This document shows, in pieces, positions 10,044-22,114 of a DNA stretch of 64,000 bases (positions are counted from its first letter, which is position 1; every line of letters begins with the position of its first letter). Origin of the DNA: Symsagittifera roscoffensis (Eukaryota; Xenacoelomorpha; Acoela; Convolutidae); the NCBI RefSeq assembly GCF_963678635.1, contig NC_087067.1:59876594-59940593 (forward strand), read 5' to 3'. Made by a program: the position numbers and the translations under genes. The notes below the pieces were generated by a model. The model worked only from the letters and a program-made list of their open reading frames with translations. It made no database searches and was not told the origin of the DNA.

Positions 10044-11997
10044 ACAACATCCGTCTTTGGCAAAAAAAATTGAACTCTAATTTCTTAGTTGCCCTTGCGA
10101 ATTTTGCAATCGGTTATTAGACTTTCTTCCGGGGTAAATAACTTTGTTCACAGAATGGTCAAAATCAGAAATGGTAAATTTAGGTTCAGTTCATTATGAA
10201 TTCACTTTTTTTTGCGTCTCCGTCACACCTGGTCTTGAGGAAACGAAGGCGGCTGGGACAGAAAAACAATCAATTTAAAAAAATTGTCTGCTTATGTTTT
10301 TACGGTTTGGTTGCCATAAAGTACATTTGTTTAGAATTTTTTTGTTTACCTTAAAAATGCCTTTACAGTTCTGATTTACCTCTGCTTTTCGTAATGTTTT
10401 CAACCTTGACTTAGTGAATATTTTTTAGCTTAAATACTTCTTTTTGCCCAAATAAATTTATTTTATATATTCTATCAACTTAGTGACCTAATTTAGAGTC
10501 ATCTCAATATGAACATACCTTATAAAATGCTAAAAATCTCAATAGAATTTATAGTTCAAGTTTTTCATGACAACGTTTGTTTTCCGGTTGCTTTCTTCCT
10601 TGTTTTTGGCTTGGTAGTTTTCGGCCTGTGTTATACCGGACTATTGGCTTCAAATTGTTTCTTTTGATGATCGAAAAAGGCTTGTGTGTAGGTATCTGTT
10701 TTTTAAGAGTGAGGGGGACTTAATAAATTCTTATTAGTTTTTTTTGTTTCGTTCCGGCTTTTTTGTTTTTTTGTAGGCCTAATATATTGCGACCTAAATA
10801 TATAGTCTTAGTGGCCCTCTGGTGTTTCATCTGAAGAGCAAGGAAAGTGTTTTGAGGTTGAGGAGACTTAATAATTTTCACAAGGCTTAAGTCTAGTGGT
10901 TTTTTTTCCGGCTTAAAGGTTTGCGGCCAAGAAATTTTCGGCTTTGTTACTGCTGGCTGGGTTCATTATCTTTTAATGCTTATTTCAGATTCTACTGTCT
11001 TGGTATGTTTTTGTTTCAAAATCAGCTTCAATCTTTTTTAATAGATCTAGTTTTTTCGACTTTTTCGTTTTTTCTATGTTGAAAGAATGGGAAATTACAA
11101 CGGTTTTGCCGGAAAGTTAAATTGCATACAGTTTCTAGGTTTTTTATTTTTAGTTTGTTCTCGTAAAAGCGATTTTACGTTTTGGATTTAAACGGCTGAC
11201 ATTTGGGAAATTGTGTGTAGCGTCTTTTTAATGCTTCATCAAAATGGTTTCCTTTCAAAACTTTTTTATTTGCCGGACACTATCATTTTTGTCTTTGTTT
11301 TCGAGTTTACTCGTTTTCTCATAGAAATTGCAAACGAGTTTCAAAAGAACAGCCTAGTTACAAAAAAATTTTGAGGGAGAAGCGCGGACTAAAAATTTTA
11401 ATTGCCTGGCGACGTTTCAAGGCTTGAATAGCTTGCTTAAAAAAATTTTTTCGTCATCCGATTAGCCCCATGAAATAACTTCAAAGTTCAAAGTTTTGTC
11501 ACTTGAACGGCTTCAACAAAAAAAACTTTATTTTTTTGCCATCTGATTCCTCACATAAAATAACTTGAAAAACTTTTCATCGTATGATTTGCCTCATGGA
11601 ATAACTTGAAGTATTTCAAAATTGCATTGCCTGAATAGTTTGCTTCGAAATACTTACTTATCGCTAATCAACTTGGTCTATGAAGTTTAAAATTTTTCAA
11701 ACCGATTTTTGATATGGCTTAACACGAATAGCTGGATCAGAACAACAACCAACTTGTTGCGAGCGATTGATTGATCATTGGAAACACGCTTGCTAGTTTT
11801 GTGCAATTGAGCTGGGTTACTGTGATAGTTGTAGATAATCAAGTTTTCATGTATAAAACGATAAAAATTCCGTACTAAAAGTGGCTTATGTTATCTTTGT
11901 ATACCTTTTAGCTTTCAGTTTCAACAAATTTAACTATTTATCTATAAAGACAGCTTGCAAAAAAATTTTTTTTGAGGATTTCTTCAGATTATTCCAA
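10044..11997. other. Intergenic with degenerate low-copy repeats
   Basis: No gene was recognised. From 10565 to 10990 a T-rich unit with 'gaggGGACTTAATAA' and 'tttttccggctt' recurs about three times. From about 11395 to 11700 a unit of about 110 bp containing 'ccgattagccccatgaaataactt' variants recurs about three times. Confidence 0.4.
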
Positions 11998-12321
11998 CAA
12001 GGGCGTATCTAGGATTTTCTCGATGGGGGAAGGTTTTTAAGGTCGATCATATTGATAATCCGAGCTCTCCCAAAGCATTAATTTTGAGCGCCGCAGAGCA
12101 ATTTTCGAAAAAAAAACAGGCCAAAAAGGCGTTTTTAAGCTTTTTCTGGAAAAATTTGACCGAAAATTGCGTTTTTTGGCTCGCGCTCCCCTCAAAATTA
12201 GTACATATCTTTATAAAACTTATAGGGTCCGTCAACAAAAATGGATATCTCAAAATAGTTTAAAGAGGGGTGTCGAATCTCGGAGAGAAGGCGTCCGCCC
12301 CCAATCTAAACCCCGCCCCTG
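11998..12321 (+). mobile_element. hAT-type MITE family, copy
   Basis: It starts GGGCGTATCTAGGATTTTCT and ends near CCCCGCCCCTG, matching the family with intact copies at 17535 and 18888. The flanks tATTCCAA and ATTTCAAt may be a decayed target duplication, but this is not certain. Confidence 0.6.
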
Positions 12322-12531
12322 ATTTCAATTATTAGATAAAATAGCACAGAAGAAAATCTTTGACTTTATCTTAACCGTAAACCCTAAACAATTGAAAATT
12401 CAACCTGTGTCAATAAATATAGAAGCAAACTAGAACCAGTTCTTAACTAGTCTTTATAAAACAGTTATGTTATTGATAAAACTATCTCTATGAAATGTTA
12501 CTAACTAACCAATCATTTTCCATCACTAACA

Positions 12532-12946
12532 TTGACACTTATTTGTCCGAAGATCCTTTTTCCTTCTTTTCCCAGTGCTAGGTATAGAACTGATCGTAGT
12601 TTTTTATCAGCTTCTTCTAGTCGCATTCCATTGAATTTCGAGGTTTCAGATTTGATAGATGCTGATTCCTCTTCGTCATATCATCTTTGTTCTTGGGTGT
12701 TTCTCTCCATTCTCGAGCGTCTTTGAGAATCTGTTTCACCGTCCGTCGGATTTTCCAAATTTGGAGGTTGTGGGTGATGTCTCTCCGAAGGATTTAGCAA
12801 GTTTTCTATGTCTATATTCTCTTTGGCAATTATAGCTAAGTGAAACAGATCACTCCAGTCTTCCCAGGGAATGGGGGGATCTACATTATGGTTTTGCCAA
12901 AATAAAGGTATTCCTCTCACGTTAGATTCGTTATTTGACTGCGCCA
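12532..12946 (-). pseudogene. Gypsy gag fragment of a second, older element
   Basis: The minus-strand frame from 12947 starts MAQSNNESNVRGIP and is clearly homologous to the gag of the element at 22110-29048. It stops early near 12681. The homology continues to about 12532 in the corresponding nucleotide region and then ends abruptly. It adjoins its own LTR in the same arrangement as the full element. Only the 5' end of the element survives here. Confidence 0.85.
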
Positions 12947-13162
12947 TGATAAAATGTTACTTTGTTGTAGCTAATTCTAAGTTAAAACTTTTAAAAGATT
13001 AAAGAATTAAAGTGAATTAGTCGGTAAGTTAAAATATTAAAGTAATGAGAGAGATCGTTCTCTCCGCCGGAGAGAAGGGCCAATGAAGGTCATAAAGGAG
13101 TGACCTGTTAATTAAACTAAATACGTTTTGCAATAAATGCAAAATATGATGCAATCACAACA
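12947..13162 (-). repeat. LTR of the truncated Gypsy copy
   Basis: This 216-bp sequence runs from TGATAAAATG to ATCACAACA and aligns throughout with the LTRs at 22115-22329 and 28824-29043, with many substitutions. It keeps the palindrome TTCTCTCCG-C-CGGAGAGAA at 13058-13076. No partner LTR is nearby. Confidence 0.85.
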
Positions 13163-14463
13163 CAATTGGTAAAACTGAATTAGTCTAAAACTGCGTTTTT
13201 ACCCTTTGGAACTTATCAGCGATATCACTTATCCGTAAAATTGGGGTTAAAACGATGTGGTCTTTGAAATTTTCAGTCATTTAACTAAAACTACAGTTTT
13301 GCGCGTTTGATTTGACAGTCAAAAATGACTGTAACTTTTTTCGAATCCAAAGTGATTAGTTGGAACCAATTTTTTCACGGTTGCTAAGAATTGAGCTACC
13401 TTATCGACTTTGATGCAAATTATGCATAAGTTGTTTAATTACATTGTATGGGAAACAAGAGAGGTTTCGCTTGAGCATCTCAGTTCCAATTTTTAGTACA
13501 ATAGTGTTCCCTAGCATCTTTGCATCCGTGCTTCGTTGAAATCAACTATGATGTCTCGCAAGTTCTCGGAGCACTTTTTTTTTTATTTTTTCGAGCTACT
13601 ATCTCATACGTAAAAGTTGATCATCAGATCGTTAAACTAAGGTAGAAATCCTAGTTTTTATAAGCTATCTATGGTAAAAATTGTGGGACGCGTCTTCTGC
13701 AACAAAAAAAAAAACAGCTAGCATAGTCTATTTGCTTCAATTATTAAATTTTGTGTTTTGGTTTCTAAGAAGTTCTTCATTTCATCATTGAGATTTTTTT
13801 CATTTTTTCATAATTGACATCTTCAAGCGTCGTGGCATTCAGACTCAGTGGTTTGTTGGAGTCAGAACTTTCTGTTCTGCTTACCATCTAGCCAATTCAT
13901 TGAATAAGACCGTCTAAAATATTTTTTTCTTAATGGCCTGGGTTAGCGTGTTTTGGACGAAATACAAAATCTTAAAACAAAAAATTTTGTACTTTGATTT
14001 ATGGAAAAATTGCTTATACAATTTCATCCTATTGAAAAAATGCGTATCATACAATTTACTGGTAAAAAATATGCTTTTGCTTTTTTCAAAAACATTTCAT
14101 GGTATAAGTATGACAAAAAGCTCGTTATTTAATTCCAAAATGTGACAAAAGATGCTTATTATAAACTTTCATACTATGAAAAAATGCTTATTGTCTGAAT
14201 AACTATCCCAGGAACAAGGTAACAAAATACCAACCATCCTTCTGCTCAAATCAGTTCATCAATAAGAATAAATATTTTTGAGGCTAATCTGAAACGAACT
14301 ATTCGCCTCATAAATTCCCTAATTTTTGTTCCTTGCTATAATGTTATATATTTCATTTTCTGTAAGGCCCAAATAAGATTACTTTGTTATCAAAACATTG
14401 GCCCAAGTTGTAAAAAATCTTCACTTAATAAAAAAACGACATGAAAAAAAACATAAATTTACG
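13163..14463. other. Intergenic, no gene recognised
   Basis: AT-rich, with only chance open frames such as 13933-14145. No domain, splice or repeat structure could be supported. Confidence 0.35.
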
Positions 14464-14852
14464 CAGGGGCGGATCTTGAGGGGGTTTTTCTCGAGGGTGG
14501 GGGTAGGAGTTTCAAAAAATTTTTCGACTTTTTTTGAGGATCGATCAAATTGAGTTTCCGACCTCTCCTAAAGCTCTAGAAAGACCCCGTTTTGGCCAAA
14601 TTTTCTGCGTTGCAGGCACAATTTTTAAAGAAAAAACAGTCCAAAAAAGCGTTTTAGGCAATTTTTGGAAAATTTTGACCAAAAAATTGCGGTTTTTCGG
14701 CGAGCAACCCCCCCTCGAAATAAGTATATATTCGCGCCCAAGACGCCTTTAGCAATATTTCAGGGTCAGTCACCAAAAATGGATATCTTAAAATAGTACG
14801 AAGGGGGGACCCTTTGGCTCGGCACGGGGTCAAATCCCTAAATCCGCTCCTG
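14464..14852 (+). mobile_element. hAT-type MITE family, copy
   Basis: It begins CAGGGGCGGATCTTGAGG and ends AAATCCGCTCCTG, which are inverted repeats of each other. The interior matches the copies at 17535 and 18888, including the GTTTCCGACCTCTC and 'aaattttgaccaaaaa' segments. The flanking 8-mers do not match, so the target duplication is lost or the ends are shifted. Confidence 0.65.
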
Positions 14853-17534
14853 TCCTTGCCTTCAAAATGCTTCAAACCAAAATTTGGTTCATGATATCAA
14901 TTTTCTAAAGCTTTTTAGTGTTTTTTAGATCATGTTTTTGTCATACTGGTCGGTTTTTTTTAATCAAACAATAATATAACTATTAGGTAAATGTGAGAGT
15001 TATATATTCATTAATAGTTCAACAGCCCCAAAGTTTTTGTTACCTGTTAGGTACTAGTTCAATTAAGTTTATTAAAATTTTACTATTTGAGACCAAACAG
15101 AAGATCGAGTAAAAATTTAAAAAGCAACTTAAAACAATGCGTCAAGTTACGTTTTGATTGAAAAAAGTAAACATACATAATTAGCAGATGGTGATGCTGA
15201 CGCTGAAAAGTGCAGCGGATGATTCACATCGTTTAGGTATCAAACACAGAGGCGAAGCTTCTTTTAACTGCCAATTTTATGCAGCAAAAATTCACCTTTT
15301 CCTACATCCATGAAAATTTCTCTTATAAAGCATAAGAAGCGCCTCTGCTTTCCGCACCATGATTTCTAGATTGAAGATTTCCACATCTTGATTTTGTAGA
15401 TGCAGTCTTTAAAATCCGATTTTGCAAGTAGTTTTCAAGAGAAGTGACGAAATTTTTTAAAAAAGTTTAAAAGTTCAAAAACGAATTTTTCTGAACTCCA
15501 CAACAGATTTTTATTTTGAAAAACAGGTAAAGCAGATTACGCAGCGGAAATCTAAGCGACATGTTAACTTTATTGAACTATCAACCTCAGGTTCAACGTG
15601 TTAGTTTTTGAAAACAAAAATAATTTTCGGAAAAACGGGCAAAATTTCAAAAATTGGACATTTTCTAAGGCCATACTCCATACTTTTTTAAAAGGCAGAG
15701 CATAGCCGCTTGCCAAAGTAAGATTTGCATTACTGGTTTTAATTTTCAGCTAAACCCCTAATCTCCAACTTTGCAGCGTAGTTTTTGAAAAAAAAAGTTT
15801 TAAAAATGAACAAAAAAGGGCTTGTTTGAGGCCATAACTTTTTCTACCGAATTTAGGTAATAGAGTAGCGGAGAAAAGGGGATATCCTATAACTTCTTCT
15901 TTTTATTGTAACCTTCAACTCTGATTTGTGCATTCAATGTTTGAGAAACTGAAAAAATCAAAAGAAGTAGGCCAAAAATAACCCGTACTGAAAATTTCGA
16001 CGGCTGTAGTACGTGAGGTAAAATCAAAACGATTAGCGAATCATTTCACAAAGAACGGCAGCCAGTTTTTCCATTGATACAATTTTTTTTAAAATCGGCC
16101 CAGTTGTGTTTGAGAAAATTTGAAATTTGCTGAAAGTGCACAAAAAATTCCAAATTGTTCCAAAAACAAACGAACAACAAATCCCATAAATTTTCATAAT
16201 ACAAGTTTATTCAAATGGGACCTACACTAGCCAAAACCAAAGCAGCAACATATTCCATCAATTAATCACGCTTAGATAAGCCTAAATAAGATTAAAATCA
16301 AATATACCAAAAGTGCCATCAACTGAGCATTTTAATTTGCAACTTGGGTTGGAAAAAAAGGAAGGTTCGCACTAATTCACTCGCTTCGCAAGTGTATAAA
16401 CAGGAAGACTGAAAAATACGATAAATTATTTTTTCACCGCAGTTGAAGGAAATCAACGCAATATTTGCAAACGGCAGAAAAAACCTGATAAATAGTTGAA
16501 ATTGAATACACTCATTCATTCATTAAAAATTGCTTGAAATTTCTATCAAGGAAAGAATAATTTTGTATCAACTAGTTTTTCCTATAGATAAAACAAGCGA
16601 GGACGCTCAAAAACGCCAAATTTTGCAACTTTTCTGTGCTATTTTCAATGAAATTGAGGGGAAATATTTTTATTAGCATGGTTGAAGTTTCACAAAAAAA
16701 AATTAAAAAAAAAATCAACTGAAAATTTCTTGTTTAAAAATTGTTAACTTTGCTTAGAAATAGAAATATGAACCCCTCGCGCAGGACCTATGATCTTCTA
16801 ATGACGGTGCAAGTGATTCAAATGAATGTGCCGAATCAGACACTGCATTTCAATAGATTATAAATCAAGCTATTATCAAGCTATCGAATGATTTAGAAAC
16901 TAAATGATTATAACTGATTATATAACAAGCAATCAAGTTGTCCAGTGAAAAGATGGATGCCCAACAAGGTTCCCGTAGTCAAAGCGCTAATTGCAGCCGT
17001 TATATAGAGATCATGATTACCTATATAAGTTGAAGCTGCACTGCGCAAACAAAAGCGAGGAAACATCAAACAAAGTAAGGAAAAAATATAAAACATGAGC
17101 TTTGAAAAAAAGAAATTGCCATCTACCGGAAACAAACCTCCGATCTGGAGGTTCTGAGATTAATTTCTTCCCATGTTTGCCATTTGCCATTAAGACACGC
17201 AGTCTCACCAACAACCAATTAGCACATGCTAGTAAAATCACGGCTACTAAGGGAAGGATGTTTCGTTCCTATTCCCACGGCAGACCTGACTGTGTTACTA
17301 TGTTAAGCAGCAAAAATGAACTTTTTAGACTTAGTTGTCTGTGTTGGGTTAAACGGATTCGGTTTATAACACTACATTCAATAATTTGCTTGTGCATTAA
17401 TAAAAAATATAGGACACATTTCAATTTTTTTTTATTTTAGCTTATAATATAATTTTTTGAAGATCATTATGCTCAACAATTATCTAAATGAATTGAATCA
17501 AGTAAAAGTCCGTGCAGATTTTCATACTATCATA
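14853..17534. other. Intergenic, no gene supported
   Basis: AT-rich. The dispersed word ACACAGAGGCGAAGC occurs at 15244-15258. Around 15400-16150 there are loose repeats resembling those at 7720-8430. A segment at about 16335-16405 ('acttgggttggaaaaaaa...tcgcaagtgta') is repeated at 42991-43050. Two hydrophobic open frames on the minus strand at 16908-17241 are not recognised. Confidence 0.4.
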
Positions 17535-17930
17535 CAAGCGCAGATCTAGGAATTTCTCGAGAGCAGCGGGTTTTCAAAAAATTTTTTGGAAACTTTGTCG
17601 ACCTTTTTTTTAGGTCGACCAAATTGGTTTTCTGAGCTCTCTCAAACAACCAAACCAGTATAAAGACCCTAATTTAACCAAACTTTCTGCGCCGCAGACA
17701 AATTTTTGGAACAATATCGAAAAAAGGTGTTTTTAGGCACTTTTTGGAAAATTTCGACCAAAAATTTGTATTTTTTTGGGGCGCGCTCCCCCTCAAAATT
17801 ATAATAGATTAGCGCCAAAGGCGCCTTTAGAACGTCAGTCAGCTAAAAATGGATATCTCAAAATAGTACAAAGGTGGACCCTTTGGGTCGGCAGGGGGTG
17901 GACTCCCTGAGATCCCTAAATCCGCTACTG
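17535..17930 (+). mobile_element. hAT-type MITE, 396 bp, with perfect 8-bp target duplication
   Basis: CTATCATA flanks it on both sides (17527-17534 and 17931-17938). The ends CAAGCGCAGATCTAGG and CCTAAATCCGCTACTG are imperfect inverted repeats. An 8-bp duplication with CAG-type ends points to the hAT superfamily. It has no coding capacity, so it would depend on a transposase from elsewhere. This copy and the one at 18888 define the family. Confidence 0.8.
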
Positions 17931-18315
17931 CTATCATAATTGAATCCGTGGATTAACATTATTTAAATTTGATTGACTTCATAAATAGGAATTAATCATA
18001 ATATACTGGAGATTTATCTGCAAAAATACAAATTTCCTATTATCATCGTAAATATTTTTTGTGTACTTGGAAATAAAAAATTCGTAGCTACGCGGATGAT
18101 CCAAGTAAATTAAAACCATCAGTTTATGCAAATAGAGGCAATAGTAGGCCGATCTAAGTTATGCTAAAAACTGTTCCGCAAAAAAATGATTTTGACAGTG
18201 CTTTATCCAGTGCTTTTGACAAATTTTTTACCGACACAGAACTTTTATCGAAAAAGATCGGTTAAAAGTCACATTTCCGGATCGACTTAGGATCGACTCA
18301 ATACAAACTCGGGTG

Positions 18316-18790
18316 CTATTTTACTGTATTTATTTATAGGGGTGGAATTTCTTGAGATACCACAGGGGATGCGATTGTTAAGTAGATCTGAGTTTCTAAT
18401 TGATTACTGGAAATATATTTTGCCATTGCTTGTATAGGAATTATAATTTTTTCATGGCCTCACTTTTTTTAAAGTTTAATCGAAAACTCGCGACGATTTG
18501 ATCAAACAACGTTTTGATACCTCAAAGACATCTTGCTGAACTATATATCCCATAAAATATCAATTACAGGGACACATATCAGGACCTACTAAACAATCTC
18601 CACCCTTTCAAGAAAAAGGGGGGGGGGAGATTGTTAAGTAGATTATAATGGTCGATTTTTCCACCAATCAGAATGCAGCAAAATTAGAGTTCTCAATAGA
18701 AAGCTCAGTGCTAATTTGCTGTATTTATTTATAGGGGTGGAGTTTCTTAAGTAGGTACCATAAGGAGGCAGATTATTAAGTAGACCCAAA
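18316..18790 (+). repeat. Direct repeat pair around a G-rich run
   Basis: A block containing 'ctgtatttatttataggggt' followed by 'ttgttaagtaga'-type sequence occurs near 18316-18400 and again near 18714-18785, about 400 bp apart. A third partial match follows the G10 run near 18620. It could be remnants of a short tandemly duplicated element. Confidence 0.45.
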
Positions 18791-18887
18791 TATCAAGCAC
18801 AGGGACTTCAAAAAGCCAATAATATCAAAAATCCGATAATCCAAAAAAGCGATTTAAAAAAAGAAAACCCTTTAGTACAATAAAAAC

Positions 18888-19307
18888 CAGGCGCGTATCT
18901 AGGAATTTCTCGAGAGGGGGGGGGGGGGGGTGAAATTCGGGGCGGATTTTCAAAGTTTTGTCGATTTTTTTTAGGTTGACCAGATTGTGTTTCTGAGCTC
19001 TCCCAAACAACTATAAAGATCTTTAATTGACGAAATTTTCTGAGCCGCAGGCAAATTTTAAAAAACCAAAAAAAAAAGTTTTTAGGCACTTTTTGGAAAA
19101 TTTCGACCAAAAAATCGCGTTTTTTCGGCCCGCGCTCCCCCCTCAAAACTAGTATAGATTGGCGCCAAAGGCGCATTTAGAAAAACTTTAAGGTCAGTCA
19201 GCCATAAACGGATATCTCAAAATAGTACAAAGGGGGACCCTTTGGGTAGGCAGAGGTTCGAATCTCTGCAGGGGGCATCCGCTCCCACCCCCCTAAATCC
19301 GCTACTG
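18888..19307 (+). mobile_element. hAT-type MITE, with 7/8-bp target duplication
   Basis: It begins CAGGCGCGTATCTAGG and ends CCTAAATCCGCTACTG. The flanking 8-mers are ATAAAAAC (18880-18887) and CTAAAAAC (19308-19315), differing at one base. The interior aligns with the other copies. It includes a GGTTCGAATCTC word resembling a pol III B box, but no A box at the right distance was found. Confidence 0.75.
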
Positions 19308-19862
19308 CTAAAAACGTCTGCTCAAAAAATGCAAGGAAATCGAAGAATCTGACAAATTAGTCGCCACACATGCAACTTAAAACTTGAGTTTAGGAGATTC
19401 AGATAAACCATCAACTTATACAGCACTTGCTCAAAACATCAATTTAAGAAAAATAAATTGAGATAAGGCACTTCTATCTATATCATAGCCACAAAAACAA
19501 GAGTTGGGACAAACACAATTCAAAGCAGCAATATTTATTTTACAAAAAAGGAAAATTTACAGGAAAGTCAACTGACAGGTTAAGATCTGAATACTGAATC
19601 TGCTAATTTACTTAATCATATGTTAAAACTCGAGATGACAAACAGTTTGAAAGTTTCAGTAATTCAGAAAATAACAATAAATTTCGAGTTTTTATCCTAT
19701 CTTAACAACAGAATAAGTAGAATATTTAAACTAAAAGAAACGAATCAAATCAAAATGATTTGATAAAACAGGCGGACAATAGGCCAACTATCAGAGTTTA
19801 ATTAACAATAATTTAATTATTTATAAGAGTGATAAATAGTTTTTTTTTCTACTTTTCTTTCT
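19308..19862. other. Intergenic 3' flank of the kinase-like gene
   Basis: No gene was recognised. It lies downstream (minus strand) of the kinase-like stop codon at 19863-19865 and should contain its former 3' UTR. Confidence 0.35.
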
Positions 19863-20281
19863 TTAGTCTTCTCGGAAAAGTTCTAGGTTCTGATATGAAC
19901 AGAACTTAGTGATCACGTCTACCAAATTGAACAGCTCTTCTGCAACTGCATACTTTCCGAACGAGGGTCGATCAGCGACGTTGAACTTCCAACACTTTTT
20001 CATGAACTTATAAATAGCGTCCGGGGGTAGTCTCGCGTTTTCAGATTGGGTCCCAGTCCATGCGGATCCTGCTTTGGCTCCATTTTGGGCAACACTTTTC
20101 CGTCCAACACGTACTGGATGACATCTTCATTGCTGATTCCACAGTAGGGTTTCATGCCCAGAGAGTATATCTCCCACACGACTACTCCGAACTGCCAGAC
20201 ATCTGATTGAGGCAGTATTTGACCTCACTCAACATCCCTGGAGGCAGCCAGCGCAGAGGCAAGTCTGAGTCGTCATTCACT
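19863..20281 (-). pseudogene. Tyrosine kinase C-lobe exon, frameshifted
   Basis: On the minus strand, a TTTGTGTAG acceptor at 20282-20290 opens an exon encoding DSDLPLRWLPPGML, then [17 protein letters not shown], then [18 protein letters not shown] and a natural stop. These are the kinase APE-equivalent region, subdomain IX and subdomain XI. The frame breaks at about 20215-20222 and again near 20035-20045. Splicing to the exon at 20966-21273 is in phase: a split Gln codon joins ...DDFIQ to VNDDSD. The kinase core is complete apart from these breaks. A decayed copy, or sequencing errors in a live gene, would both fit; two independent breaks favour decay. Confidence 0.75.
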
Positions 20282-20965
20282 CTACACAAACATCGCTACC
20301 ACCAATCACATCACGATTTGATGATATAATAAAACAGGTGGCATATTCACGCGAAATAGCTGGATCGCTCGTTGTTAGATTTCAAGCACTATTTATAGCT
20401 TTAATTCGAGCACTATTTAATACAGTATTCTGCCAGATAAAAAGTCAAATTATTTGCAAGAAAGAGTAAATTTCAATTTTTTGAATACAACTCTATCAAT
20501 CTGACAGAAAATTGTATTCGATAAAAAAGTATCTTAGCAGAATATAAAACTGACTGAAAATGAAAATGACTTGATTCGTATTTTAAATTATTTTTGAAAA
20601 TTTAATAGTTATTAATAGTTTCATCTTTCACCACGCAAATTGTGTTAATGTCTATGCCGAAACTTTCCTCCAATTTTGATTTTTCAAAATTTCCCAGGCC
20701 AAAACAGACGAAGATGATACTTACGGCTTTTTACACTATAAAATATTTGTCCGAAGATAAGATTATAGTTCAAAAGACAAACATTACTAGAGGGAAGGCG
20801 GTAAGCTTTAGATTCCTGGCACTGCTTTTTGCGCGTTCAGATGAGTACCTTTTTTCAGCAAAAGGAGCAGTTTTAGGTTACTTAACTTTGCTCAGATTCG
20901 TTCGCTGAAAAGAATATTCCAAAAATTTGGCATTTACTAGAACAAACAACCAATGAGATACTCAC
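20282..20965 (-). other. Intron of the kinase-like gene
   Basis: It is bounded on the minus strand by the donor CA|GTGAGTATC (GT at 20964-20965) and the acceptor TGTAG (AG at 20282-20283). It is 684 bp and AT-rich with no coding content. Confidence 0.7.
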
Positions 20966-21273
20966 TGGATAAAGTCATCCAGAGACTCGAGCTGTTCCGC
21001 AAACCCAAAATCACCCAACTTGACTGTAACCGCATTTGCCAACAGACAATTCCTAGTGGCCAGATCCCTATGGACAATTAGTCCCTCACTCAAGTGGTTC
21101 ATCCCATTCCAGATCTGCTGGCTGAAGCTGTGCAATCTGTACAGGGAGAGGGATTCATTGTCTCTCTGTTTCTGTCTCAGGAAGGAGTTCAAGTTCCCCA
21201 TAGATAGATACTCGATTAGAATCTGGAACGGGGCTGCTCGACTTGTGCTCACTACGCCGACCAGCTTGGCGAT
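20966..21273 (-). CDS. Tyrosine kinase catalytic-loop exon
   Basis: This 308-bp exon has a strong TTTTTTCAG acceptor upstream (21274-21282) and a GTGAGT donor. It encodes the end of the N-lobe (IAKLVGVV), the hinge segment LIEYLSMGNLNSFLR, the catalytic loop HRDLATRNCLL and the metal-binding DFG within KLGDFGFAEQL. The RN in HRDLATRN marks a tyrosine rather than a serine/threonine kinase. The wording resembles receptor-type groups such as Trk/Ror/DDR, but the subfamily could not be fixed. The glycine loop and VAVK lysine exons should lie at higher coordinates and were not found. The exon is open, while the next one is frameshifted. Confidence 0.8.
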
Positions 21274-21589
21274 CTGAAAAAATGGCGAAATAGTTAATAT
21301 CACTTTCATTGTGCACCGTTTCAAAATTACTGTTAGATCTAAGTCGGGTAATAATACACAAATCGACAAACTATCCTACTAGCGCAAATTTTGATTTTTT
21401 AACTGAGATTTGGAGCAGCATAATTTATTACTCAATATTCGCATATTGATAACTCGCCAAAGTTGAAGCTTTCAAAAAGACTTTTCGTGCAATCTATAGA
21501 ATCTTTTTTCCGCAAAAACACAGATGGTTTTAATTGCTGTTTTTAAAGCGAGTTACTCACATGCGAAATGACCAACATACCAGCTTTAC

Positions 21590-21775
21590 GGCTCATTACG
21601 GCGAACCACTGTTGTGCCCCTGCTTAAAAACTACATGCAATTTTTTGGTTATTTTTCTGGGCTGGGTAAATTTGCTTCACCCTCAAGCAACGAGCACGGA
21701 TCATGGTGGGCCTCGAACATCCGACCTTTCGATTGAGAGGCGGAGACGTAACCACTTCACTCCCGCTTCCTATGA
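21590..21775 (-). repeat. tRNA-derived SINE-like element
   Basis: On the minus strand, GAAGTGGTTACGTCTCCGCC resembles a tRNA D-arm/A-box. GATGTTCGAGGCC, about 35 bp later, resembles a B-box with T-loop. A canonical tRNA fold is not supported: the stems are imperfect. The unrelated tail that follows suggests a SINE head or tRNA relic. No target duplication was identified. Confidence 0.45.
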
Positions 21776-22114
21776 CCTCAAAGCTCTTTGAATTCGAAGA
21801 TCAAGTGAAACTCTTTTGATAAAAGTAACCCATCTTGAGAAAATTGGTTCATAAGATAAATTTTTATTCCGCTGGGAAATTCAGAACTAAATCAAAACTA
21901 GGTGCTAGGTGTTTTAGCAGATCGGTTTTTTAGCAGACCAGTTTTTTTTAGCGCACTCATAACAATTAACGCTAATTTCGAACGCGGCATTGACAAAGTA
22001 GCAACCGATTGCTCCGCTACGCTACATTCGGCACGAGATATTGGTCGCGTGAATCTGTGTTTCCAGTTTCCCACCACCTTGTAAAATTAAACTGTTCGAA
22101 AATTGTTCACACGG

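Noticed and set aside
16908-17241. Membrane-protein exons on the minus strand
   Set aside because: Two hydrophobic frames overlap in different frames, with no recognisable family and no consistent splice phase.
19200-19290. Pol III promoter making the hAT-type family a SINE
   Set aside because: A B-box-like GGTTCGAATC occurs in one copy only, no A box is placed correctly, and the 8-bp duplications with inverted ends fit a DNA transposon.
21590-21775. Functional tRNA gene
   Set aside because: A- and B-box-like sequences are present but the stems do not pair well; kept only as SINE-like.
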